Part shown: positions 57,789 to 64,000 of the stretch, one piece after another
Position numbering within the stretch: the first letter of the stretch is position 1
How the letters are laid out: each line of letters begins with the position of its first letter
DNA from: an uncultured Pseudomonas sp.
GTDB taxonomy: Bacteria; Pseudomonadota; Gammaproteobacteria; Pseudomonadales; Pseudomonadaceae
Direction of reading: 5' to 3'
Assembly: GCA_943912755.1 (NCBI GenBank)
Contig: CALTWF010000003.1
Coordinates: forward strand, 1-64,000
Length of the DNA: 64,000 bases
The notes under the pieces: generated by a model
The model's database searches: none
Seen by the model: the letters and a program-made list of their open reading frames with translations, nothing else
What the model was told of the DNA's origin: nothing
Translations under genes and position numbers: made by a program

Positions 57789-58745
57789 TCAACCCTCCGC
57801 CAACACCCGCGCATACTGCTGCCGATCGATATTCGCCCCGCTCAGGATCACCCCCACCCGGCGCCCTCGCTGGCGCTCGCGCTCCTGGTACAGCGCGGCC
57901 AGCCCGGCGGCGCCGGCGCCTTCGGCGGTGTTGTGGGTGTCTTCGTGGTAGATGCGCATGGCCCGGGCGATTTCCTCGTCGCTGACCCGCACGATCCGCG
58001 CCGCGCCCGCGCGGATGATCTCGAACGCCTCCGGCTGGGGAATCCGACAGGCCATGCCGTCGGCAAAGGTATCGGCCGTTTCGGTGGTGACGATCTGCCC
58101 TGCTTCGAGGCTGCGGGCGAAGGCGTCGGCGGCACTGGAAACCACCCCGACGATCTGTGTGTCCAGGCCCAGCAGGTCGCGGGTGCGGATCAACCCGCAG
58201 ATCCCCGAGCCCATGCCGATCGGCACGTAGACCGTATCCAGCCCGGCCACCGCTTCGAAGAACTCCAGTGCGTAGGTGGCGACCCCACGGATCAGGTCCG
58301 GATGAAACGGCGGCACGCTTTCATAGCCGCGCTCCCGGGCGATCCGCGCGGCCTCGGCGCGGGCCTGGTCGAAGTCGGCGCCGTGCTCGACCAGTTCGGC
58401 GCCAAGGGCGCGCATCGCCGCGTTCTTTTCCGCGGAATTGCCCTGCGGCACCACGATCACGATCGGCACCCCGGCCTTGCCCGCCGCGAGGGCCATGCTT
58501 TGCCCGTGATTGCCACGGGTGGCGGTAACCAGCCCGCGGGTGTGCGGCGCGCGCGCCAGCAGCGACTGCACATAAAGCAGCCCGCCGCGGACCTTGAAGG
58601 CACCGGTGGGCGCATGGTTTTCGTGCTTGACCCAGACCTCGCAGCCAAGCCGCTCGGCCAGGCGCGGCCAGGCGTATTGCGGGGTCGCGGGGACCTGGGC
58701 ACGGACCAGACGGGAGGCTTCGCGCAGGGCAGGCAGGTCGAACAT
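57789..58745 (-). CDS. Threonine-dehydratase-like PLP lyase
   Basis: A 318-aa fold-type II PLP enzyme of the threonine/serine dehydratase family. I chose ATG 58745 with GAGGTG 5 bases upstream. PLP-binding K51 is in TGAFKVRGG, the phosphate-binding loop is GSGICGL and RGNHGQSMALAAGKAG is the substrate loop; SGANID is the C-terminal motif. It lacks the regulatory ACT domain of biosynthetic IlvA, so it is a catabolic type acting on threonine, serine or 3-hydroxyaspartate. Divergent from a MocR regulator that may control it. Confidence 0.85.
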   Translation of the reverse strand: MFDLPALREASRLVRAQVPATPQYAWPRLAERLGCEVWVKHENHAPTGAFKVRGGLLYVQSLLARAPHTRGLVTATRGNHGQSMALAAGKAGVPIVIVVPQGNSAEKNAAMRALGAELVEHGADFDQARAEAARIARERGYESVPPFHPDLIRGVATYALEFFEAVAGLDTVYVPIGMGSGICGLIRTRDLLGLDTQIVGVVSSAADAFARSLEAGQIVTTETADTFADGMACRIPQPEAFEIIRAGAARIVRVSDEEIARAMRIYHEDTHNTAEGAGAAGLAALYQERERQRGRRVGVILSGANIDRQQYARVLAEG

Positions 58746-58836
58746 GGAGCACCTCGGATCAGTTGGGATTTGACCGGATCCTGGGCGCCGCGCATTGTAT
58801 GGGTCAAACCTTATATTGCATGGCCAACAATAAAAC

Positions 58837-60198
58837 ATGTGGACTCCCGAGCTTGCCGATGACCAACAACCCCGCTACCTGGCGCTGGTGGATGCCATCG
58901 CCGGCGCCATCGAGCGCGGTGAACTCAAGGTCGGCGAACGCCTGCCGCCGCAGCGGCGCCTGGCCTGGGCCCTTGGCCTGAATCCGAGTACCACCCAGCA
59001 GGCCTACCGCGAGGCGGCGGCGCGGCACCTGGTGTCCGGCGAGGTCGGGCGCGGCACCTATGTGCTGGCCGGAAGCAAGGAGGCGACCCTGTTCCGCCTG
59101 AAGCAGCGCGACGACGACAACAGCCGCATCGACCTGTCGACCAACGTGCCGGTGGTGGACGAGCACGGCCAGGACCTCGCACAGGCCCTGCGCCAGATCC
59201 TGCACCAGGACGCCAACCACGTACTGGAACACTACCTCGGCGCCGAGCAGTTGCTGCTCGGCCGCCTGCAGGGCGCCAGCTGGCTGGCACGCCGTGGCCT
59301 GCAACTGAGCGCCAGCCAGGTGCTGCTGTGCGGTGGCGCGCAACAGGGGTTGTTCAGCGTGCTGCTGTCGCTCTGCCAGCCCGGCGAGGCGGTAATGGTC
59401 GAAGCCCTGACCGCCCCGGGGATCAAGGCAGCATGCCGGCAACTGCGCCTGCCGCTGCACGGCATCGCCCTGGACCCTGAAGGCATTCTCCCCGACGACC
59501 TTGACCGCGTGGCCCGGGCCAGCGGCGCGCGGGTGGTGGTGCTGACCCCGGCGCTGCACAACCCCACCGGCGCGTGCATGGGCGAACGGCGCCGGCGCGA
59601 GATCGCGGCGGTGGTCGAACGGCTGGACCTGCTGGTGGTGGAGGACGATGTCTATGGTGCGCTGGGGGACCAGCCGCCGCTGCTACCACTGCTCGGGCGC
59701 CGTGGCCTGCTGGTCAGCAGCCTGTCGAAGACCGTCTGTGCCGGCCTGCGCCTGGGCTGGATCGCCGGTGATGAAACGCTGCTGGCGCAGATCGACCCGC
59801 ATGCCCAGGCCACCCACTGGCAGATCGCCCCGTTGATGCTGGCGATTGCCGGGCGCTGGATCGACGAGGGCAGCGCCGAGCGCAAGCTGGCCTGGCAGCG
59901 CGAGGAAGTGCAGCAGCGCTGGCGCCTGGCCCAGCGCCTGCTGGGAGCGGCGATGCGCCCCGGCACGCCGTCACCGCACGTCTGGCTCGAAGGCCCCCGC
60001 CCCGGCGACGAACTGGCGGCGGCCTGCCGGGCCAGGGGTGTCGAGGTGGTGCCGGCGCAGGTGTTCGCGGTCAAGCAGGGCCAGTTGCCGGCCATCCGCA
60101 TCAGCCTGACCGCCGCACGCAGCCGGGCGGAACTGAAGCAGGCGCTGGAACGGGTCGCCCGGGTGCTGGAGGAATTCAGTGAGCAGGATCCGGGGTGA
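58837..60198 (+). CDS. MocR-type regulator / PLP aminotransferase-fold protein
   Basis: A 453-aa fusion: GntR winged helix (about 10-75, ALVDAIAGAIERGELKVGER and RLAWALGLNPSTTQQAYREA), then an aminotransferase-like domain (about 95-445) with HNPTGA, VVEDDVYGALG and PLP-binding K298 (SLSKTVCAGLRLGW). ATG 58837 has no ribosome site; a TATATT -10-like element at 58811-58816 would give a very short leader. Divergent from the threonine-dehydratase-like gene (91-bp gap), which is its most likely target. MocR proteins often activate the neighbouring PLP enzyme gene. Confidence 0.85.
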   Translation: MWTPELADDQQPRYLALVDAIAGAIERGELKVGERLPPQRRLAWALGLNPSTTQQAYREAAARHLVSGEVGRGTYVLAGSKEATLFRLKQRDDDNSRIDLSTNVPVVDEHGQDLAQALRQILHQDANHVLEHYLGAEQLLLGRLQGASWLARRGLQLSASQVLLCGGAQQGLFSVLLSLCQPGEAVMVEALTAPGIKAACRQLRLPLHGIALDPEGILPDDLDRVARASGARVVVLTPALHNPTGACMGERRRREIAAVVERLDLLVVEDDVYGALGDQPPLLPLLGRRGLLVSSLSKTVCAGLRLGWIAGDETLLAQIDPHAQATHWQIAPLMLAIAGRWIDEGSAERKLAWQREEVQQRWRLAQRLLGAAMRPGTPSPHVWLEGPRPGDELAAACRARGVEVVPAQVFAVKQGQLPAIRISLTAARSRAELKQALERVARVLEEFSEQDPG

Positions 60199-60249
60199 CA
60201 AGTGCCGCCGCCCTCCTACACTCAAGCGGTTTTGAACAAGCGAACGAGC

Positions 60250-60876
60250 ATGAACGACCTCGACACTTTCTACGCCCGCGCCACCGCCCACCTGCGCCAG
60301 CAAAGCCCGGCCTGGGCCGCGCATATCGACGCCATCGGGCCGTGCCTGCATGTGCCGCTGCCGACCCGCGATCCCTACCAGGCCCTGGTGCGTGCCATCG
60401 CCTACCAGCAACTGCACGCGAAGGCGGCGGAGGCGATTCTCGGGCGCTTTCTTGCGCTCTACCCGGGGCACGACTTTCCTTCGCCCGAACAATTGCTCGC
60501 CACCACCCCGGAGCAACTGCGCGCCTGCGGTTTCTCCCTGCGCAAGATCAGCACGGTGCAGGCCGTGGCCCAGGGCCGGCTGGACGGCCTGGTGCCGGAT
60601 CATGCCGAGGCCCGGAAGCTGGAGCACGAGGCGCTGATCGAGCGCCTCACCCGCTTGCCCGGTGTCGGGCGCTGGACCGTGGAAATGCTGCTGATCTACA
60701 CGCTGGAGCAGATGGACATCCTGCCGGTGGACGATTTCGGTGTACGCGAGGGGTATCGGCGCCTGCACGGGCTGGAGGCGCAGCCAACGCGCAAAAACCT
60801 GGGGCAACTGGGACAGGCCTGGAGCCCGTACCGGACGGTGGCGGCCTGGTATCTGTGGCGGGTGCCGGCGAAGTGA
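60250..60876 (+). CDS. AlkA-like DNA-3-methyladenine glycosylase
   Basis: A 208-aa helix-hairpin-helix glycosylase that removes alkylated bases. ATG 60250 is the start (weak site GCGAACGAGC). Motifs are ALVRAIAYQQLHAKAAEAIL, the HhH hairpin LTRLPGVGRWTVEML and the catalytic aspartate region ILPVDDFGVREGY (D161/D162). It has the HhH-GPD core only, without the N-terminal domain of E. coli AlkA, and is therefore of the short bacterial type. It is followed on the same strand by ada, forming an alkylation-damage repair pair. Confidence 0.87.
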   Translation: MNDLDTFYARATAHLRQQSPAWAAHIDAIGPCLHVPLPTRDPYQALVRAIAYQQLHAKAAEAILGRFLALYPGHDFPSPEQLLATTPEQLRACGFSLRKISTVQAVAQGRLDGLVPDHAEARKLEHEALIERLTRLPGVGRWTVEMLLIYTLEQMDILPVDDFGVREGYRRLHGLEAQPTRKNLGQLGQAWSPYRTVAAWYLWRVPAK

Positions 60877-60960
60877 ATTCGAAAGCAAGAGGCGGAGTTT
60901 TCGCGAAATCACAGCCCCCTACACTTCCAGCCAGCGACATCACTCAAGAACAGCCGCAAT

Positions 60961-61023
60961 CCCTGTGGGAGCTGGCTTGCCAGCGATAGGGCCTCTTCGC
61001 TGGCAAGCCAGCTCCCACAGGGA
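60961..61023. repeat. Paired REP element, GCTGGCTTGCCAGC type
   Basis: CCCTGTGGGAGCTGGCTTGC and its inverse with only about 10 bases between; located between the glycosylase and ada. Confidence 0.92.
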
Positions 61024-61054
61024 TCGCAACGCTCTCGACACTGGAGACAGGTCC

Positions 61055-62107
61055 ATGCCCCGTACCATCAACGAATCCGACCCGCGCTGGCAGGCCCTGC
61101 TCGCCCGCGACGCCTCCGCCGACGGCACCTTCGTCTACGGCGTGCGCACCACCGGGGTGTACTGCCCGCCGTCCAGCTCGGCGCGGCGGCCCAATATCGA
61201 GAACGTGGAGTTCTTCGCCACCCCCGCCGAGGCCGAGGCCGCCGGTTACCGCCCGAGCAAACGCCGCGGTACCGATCCAGGCGAGCTGGCCCGCCAGCAC
61301 GCCGACCAGGTGACCCGCGCCTGCAAGCTGATCGAGAGCGCCGAGGTCGAGCCGAGCCTGAACCAGCTGGCGGAACAGCTGAACATGAGCCCGTACCACT
61401 TCCATCGGGTGTTCAAGCATGCCACCGGCCTGACCCCCAAGGCCTACGCCAGCGCCCACCGCGCGCGCAGGTTGCGCGACCAGTTGCAGCACGCCGACTC
61501 CATCACCGAAGCGGTCTACGAGGCCGGTTTCAACTCCAACAGCCGCTTCTACGAGTCGAGCAACGCACGCCTGGGCATGACCCCGGGAGCCTGGCGCAAC
61601 GGCGGCGCCAACACCGCCATCCACTTCGCCATCGCCCAATGCTCGCTGGGGGCGATCCTGGTCGCACAAAGCGCCAAGGGCATCTGCGCGATTCTCCTGG
61701 GCGATGACCCGCAGGCACTGCTGCACGACCTGCAGGACAAGTTTCCCAAGGCCGAGCTGATCGGCGCCGACCGTGATTTCGAACGACTCGTGGCCAGGGT
61801 CGTGGGTTTTGTCGAGGCCCCGGCCATCGGCCTCGACCTGCCGCTGGACCTGCGCGGCACGGCGTTCCAGGAACGGGTCTGGCAGGCGCTGAAGGAGATT
61901 CCGCCGGGCAGCACCGCCAGCTACGCGCAAATCGCCGAGCGCATCGGCGCACCGAAGGCCGTGCGCGCGGTGGCCCAGGCCTGTGCGGCCAACAGTATCG
62001 CCGTGGCTATCCCCTGCCACCGGGTAGTGCGCAGCGACGGCAACCTGTCCGGTTATCGCTGGGGAGTCGAGCGCAAGCAGCAATTGCTGGAGCGGGAACG
62101 GACTTGA
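61055..62107 (+). CDS. ada: Ada: AraC-type regulator and O6-methylguanine-DNA methyltransferase, zinc site degenerate
   Basis: A 350-aa protein in the classic Ada order: N-terminal Ada domain (about 1-75), AraC helix-turn-helix (about 85-180, LNQLAEQLNMSPYHFHRVFK) and C-terminal methyltransferase (about 190-350) with active-site C321 in PCHRVV. The N-terminal zinc/methylphosphotriester site normally has four cysteines (C38, C42, C69 and C72 in E. coli). Here the positions are C37, S41, S68 and R71, with the surrounding frame (TTGVYCPP, ENVEFFATPAEAEAAGYRP) intact. So repair by the C-terminal domain is expected, but the adaptive-response sensing by phosphotriester methylation is probably lost or altered. 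ATG 61055 with GGAG upstream. Confidence 0.87.
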   Translation: MPRTINESDPRWQALLARDASADGTFVYGVRTTGVYCPPSSSARRPNIENVEFFATPAEAEAAGYRPSKRRGTDPGELARQHADQVTRACKLIESAEVEPSLNQLAEQLNMSPYHFHRVFKHATGLTPKAYASAHRARRLRDQLQHADSITEAVYEAGFNSNSRFYESSNARLGMTPGAWRNGGANTAIHFAIAQCSLGAILVAQSAKGICAILLGDDPQALLHDLQDKFPKAELIGADRDFERLVARVVGFVEAPAIGLDLPLDLRGTAFQERVWQALKEIPPGSTASYAQIAERIGAPKAVRAVAQACAANSIAVAIPCHRVVRSDGNLSGYRWGVERKQQLLERERT

Positions 62108-62171
62108 ATGTATTCATTACTTGAATCACATCAATCAAGTTATCCGAACGGTAACTTCCAGCTCACAAAAA

Positions 62172-62195
62172 AGCCCCGCCATAAGCGGGGCTTTT
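62172..62195. terminator. Bidirectional terminator between ada and the DUF2790 gene
   Basis: AGCCCCGC-CATAA-GCGGGGCT is a perfect 8-bp stem, with TTTTATC on the plus side and TTTTTTGTGAGC on the minus side. It serves both convergent genes. Confidence 0.9.
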
Positions 62196-62213
62196 ATCAA
62201 CCAGGTACAACTA

Positions 62214-62459
62214 TCAACCCTGGCTGCAACCATCACCCATCACCCGGTATTCCACGGTGTGACGCTGGCCTTGATGATCTTCGTAGACCATGGTGGCGGG
62301 TACTACTTCACAGACATCTGCAACTTTCGACAGGCTGATGACCTTGGCGATATCCAGCTTGGTGCCGTAGCTGTACTTCTCGACCTGCGGCTGTACGGCC
62401 TGGTCGGCAAGGGCGAACGAAGAGACGGCGAGCAACGCGGCTGCAACTAATGCTTTCAT
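62214..62459 (-). CDS. DUF2790 small periplasmic protein
   Basis: An 81-aa exported protein. Residues 1-18 are a signal peptide (AALLAVSSFALA). The mature part has the DUF2790 pattern: YSYGTKLDIAKVISLSKVAD, CEVVPATMVYEDHQGQRHTV and a final cysteine (GDGCSQG); the two cysteines probably form a disulfide. Proteins of this family are abundant in Pseudomonas and some respond to copper or other metals. ATG 62459 has AAAGG upstream. A 263-bp gap to the GNAT gene follows. Confidence 0.83.
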   Translation of the reverse strand: MKALVAAALLAVSSFALADQAVQPQVEKYSYGTKLDIAKVISLSKVADVCEVVPATMVYEDHQGQRHTVEYRVMGDGCSQG

Positions 62460-62643
62460 GATTAATGGCCTTTAAAGCAATCGAACCAACAGATTGACTT
62501 CATATGCCGGAATGGCCGGAGAAGTTGTCATATCAATTAACGAACATGACACGAAGTACCGATCCCGTTGGAACTTGTTCATGGGGATGCGCTTAGTTTA
62601 CTGATCTGCTAACTTCCGTGAATCATCCAGACTGACATTCACT

Positions 62644-62660
62644 GTTACAGATACCGTAAC
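62644..62660. promoter_or_regulatory. Inverted repeat upstream of the GNAT gene
   Basis: GTTACAGATACCGTAAC contains GTTAC and GTAAC arms with a 7-base spacer, 63 bases before the GNAT start. It could be an operator; no regulator can be assigned. Confidence 0.3.
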
Positions 62661-62722
62661 AATCCAGGCCAATCCTTACCTCTCGGGAAACGCCGCAAAC
62701 ACCCGTACCAGAGCCCTCGCCC

Positions 62723-63178
62723 GTGTCCGACAAATCCCCGCCCCAGTGCTGGCCACTGAGCCGCCTCGAATGGCCGCTATTGAACAAGTTCTACAAAAGC
62801 CAGGGCTCGGCCATGCGTACCAGCGATGCCGGCGAGGCCTGGGTGGTGCGTACCGGGGAGATTGTCGCCGGCCTGAACCTGACGCCGGTCGCGGACGGGC
62901 AGTGGCTGACCGGCCTGCTGGTCGCGCCCGGGCACCGTCGCCAAGGCCTGGCCCGCGTGCTGCTCGAAACGGCCTGCGGCGCGCGGAAAACCTGGCTGTT
63001 CTGCCATCCGGACCTGCAAGGCTTCTATGAGGGATTGGGTTTCAGGGTGAGCGAGGACCTGCCCCAGGCCCTCGCCGACCGACTGGCGCGCTATCGGCGC
63101 AGCAAGCCGCTGCTGGCGATGCGCCGCGATCAGTCGTCGGCTGCGGGATCGAGCCCGGGGAACAACACCTCGGTGTAG
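62723..63178 (+). CDS. GNAT-family N-acetyltransferase
   Basis: A 151-aa acetyltransferase of the GNAT superfamily. The start is GTG 62723; no strong ribosome site is seen, so a leaderless message or an internal start is possible. The acetyl-CoA loop is LLVAPGHRRQGLARVLLE (about 70-87, with the R-x-x-G-x-A pattern), followed by FCHPDLQGFYEGLGFRV. The last 49 bp overlap the end of def on the other strand. Substrate unknown. Confidence 0.78.
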   Translation: MSDKSPPQCWPLSRLEWPLLNKFYKSQGSAMRTSDAGEAWVVRTGEIVAGLNLTPVADGQWLTGLLVAPGHRRQGLARVLLETACGARKTWLFCHPDLQGFYEGLGFRVSEDLPQALADRLARYRRSKPLLAMRRDQSSAAGSSPGNNTSV

Positions 63179-63669
63179 CCGAAACGGCTGAAATCGTGGA
63201 TCCGCGACGGGTACAGGCGGCCGATCAGGTGATCGCATTCATGCTGCACAACCCGCGCGTGGAAGCCATCGGCGGTGCGCCGGATCGGCTGCCCCCGAGG
63301 GTCGACGCCCTCGTAGAAGATGCTCTTGTAGCGGCTCACCACACCGCGCAGGCCGGGCACCGACAGGCAGCCTTCCCAGCCCTCTTCCAGCTCGGTGCCG
63401 ATCGGCGTGATCAGCGGGTTGAGCAGGATGGTCTGCGGCACCGGCTCGGCATCCGGGTAACGCTCGCTGCGCTCGAAACCGAAGATCACCAGTTGCAGAT
63501 CCACACCAATCTGCGGTGCGGCGAGGCCGACACCACCGACATGACGCATGGTCTCGAACATGTCGTCGATCAGTTGCTGCAGTTCGGTGCTGCCGAACAG
63601 ATGCGCCGGCACCGGCGGGGCGATGCGCAACAGGCGCTCGTCGCCCATCTTGAGGATTTCACGAATCAT
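63130..63669 (-). CDS. def: Peptide deformylase
   Basis: A 179-aa metallohydrolase that removes the N-formyl group from nascent proteins. The three motifs are GVGLAAPQIG (46-55), EGCLSVPG with metal ligand C101, and QHECDHLIG with ligands H143 and H147 and catalytic E144. The length is normal. It starts inside the end of the BrkB-like gene (11-bp overlap), so translation is coupled to that gene; it may therefore be a second, non-housekeeping deformylase, since the main def in Pseudomonas lies next to fmt. Pseudomonas genomes often carry several. Confidence 0.9.
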   Translation of the reverse strand: MIREILKMGDERLLRIAPPVPAHLFGSTELQQLIDDMFETMRHVGGVGLAAPQIGVDLQLVIFGFERSERYPDAEPVPQTILLNPLITPIGTELEEGWEGCLSVPGLRGVVSRYKSIFYEGVDPRGQPIRRTADGFHARVVQHECDHLIGRLYPSRIHDFSRFGYTEVLFPGLDPAADD

Positions 63670-64000
63670 GGGGGGCTCGGCTCACAGGTTCGGGTCCGGT
63701 CGCCGGGGCGTGATCGCGGCCCAGCCCGGAAACCTGGTTTGTAGCACGTTCCGGGGCGCCATCGCCGGGTTGTTTTTCCCCGGGGTCCTTGCCCTCCTGC
63801 GACATATGCTCGATCACCGCGTTCATCTCCGCGCCGAGCAGCAGCACCGCCGCGGAAATATAGAAGTACAGGAGCAGGACGATGATCGCCCCGATGCTGC
63901 CGTACATGGCGTTGTAGTCGGCGAAGGTCTTCACGTAGTAACCGAAGCCCAGCGACGCGATGATCCACACCACCACGGCCAGTACCGACCCCGGGGTGAT
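63659..64000 (-). CDS. YihY/BrkB-family membrane protein, C-terminal part (runs off window)
   Basis: Only the last 113 or so codons are visible. They carry the end of the integral-membrane YihY/BrkB domain: VVVWIIASLGFGYYVKTFAD, YNAMYGSIGAIIVLLLYFYI and LLLGAEMNAVIEH, followed by a charged, disordered tail of about 45 residues (SQEGKDPGEKQPGDGAPERA). The upstream region, where the first helices would lie, is beyond base 64000. The family was once called ribonuclease BN, wrongly; its role, possibly transport, is unknown. Its stop codon lies 11 bp inside def. Confidence 0.85.
   Translation of the reverse strand: MTPGSVLAVVVWIIASLGFGYYVKTFADYNAMYGSIGAIIVLLLYFYISAAVLLLGAEMNAVIEHMSQEGKDPGEKQPGDGAPERATNQVSGLGRDHAPATGPEPVSRAPHDS

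Noticed and set aside
1..64000. tRNA, rRNA, insertion sequence or prophage genes
   Set aside because: No cloverleaf with conserved T-loop, no rRNA signature, no transposase, integrase or phage structural motif was found on either strand.

Overview
The window is chromosomal DNA of a fluorescent Pseudomonas (P. fluorescens/putida lineage). The evidence is high GC, nearly every gene having a recognisable Pseudomonas counterpart, and many intergenic REP palindromes built on two Pseudomonas-type cores (GCTGGCTTGCCAGC-like and GCGGGTTTACCCGC-like). Gene neighbourhoods also match known Pseudomonas ones: gbuA with its LysR regulator and symporter, a PA1414-type small gene nearby, fadD1-fadD2-hydrolase-phaJ1 followed by an ECF42 sigma gene, and a TolC-type secretin close to aer. 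No rRNA, tRNA, CRISPR array, transposase or prophage was seen.

Layout. 1-7.3 kb: the N-terminal end of a giant LapA/MapA-type adhesin (minus strand, runs off the window) and its divergent type I secretion operon lapE-lapB-lapC. 7.4-13.6 kb: tapT, aer, and the guanidinobutyrate module (LysR, gbuA, symporter), then a PA1414-like small protein with a possible Anr-controlled leader. 13.7-28.1 kb: housekeeping and accessory genes, namely LysR regulators, MFS and EamA transporters, a DEAD-box helicase, a YbdG-like channel, azoR, a hydrolase-ppiA-ABC exporter run and a FemAB-like protein.

28.1-40 kb is the most accessory part. It holds an Abi-family (HEPN-type) candidate defence gene whose last exon-like segment is cut off by an apparent 4-bp duplication, and an OprP-like porin with a near-consensus PHO box. 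Next come a compact unassigned gene set (short-chain dehydrogenase, unrecognised 399-aa protein, three-His-box membrane desaturase, 2OG-Fe(II) oxygenase, EamA exporter, methyltransferase, small protein) facing a MocR regulator, and then a stand-alone KASIII-type synthase. The gene set looks like a small-molecule pathway without NRPS or PKS and is my main candidate for an undescribed system.

40-64 kb: hrpA; a gamma-glutamyl-polyamine pair (puuA/pauA-like, puuB-like); fadD1/fadD2, a lipase-like hydrolase and phaJ1; an ECF42 operon (NTF2-like, YciI/DGPF, AHSA1, sigma factor) with a matching autoregulatory promoter; AraC/GyrI-like/LysE genes; an orphan HicB-like antitoxin; a threonine-dehydratase-like lyase divergent from a MocR regulator; an alkylation-repair pair (AlkA-like glycosylase and an Ada whose N-terminal zinc site has lost three of four cysteines); a DUF2790 protein; a GNAT protein; peptide deformylase; and the C-terminal end of a BrkB/YihY membrane protein.

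Functions were assigned by reading motifs and from memory of families; no database search was run.
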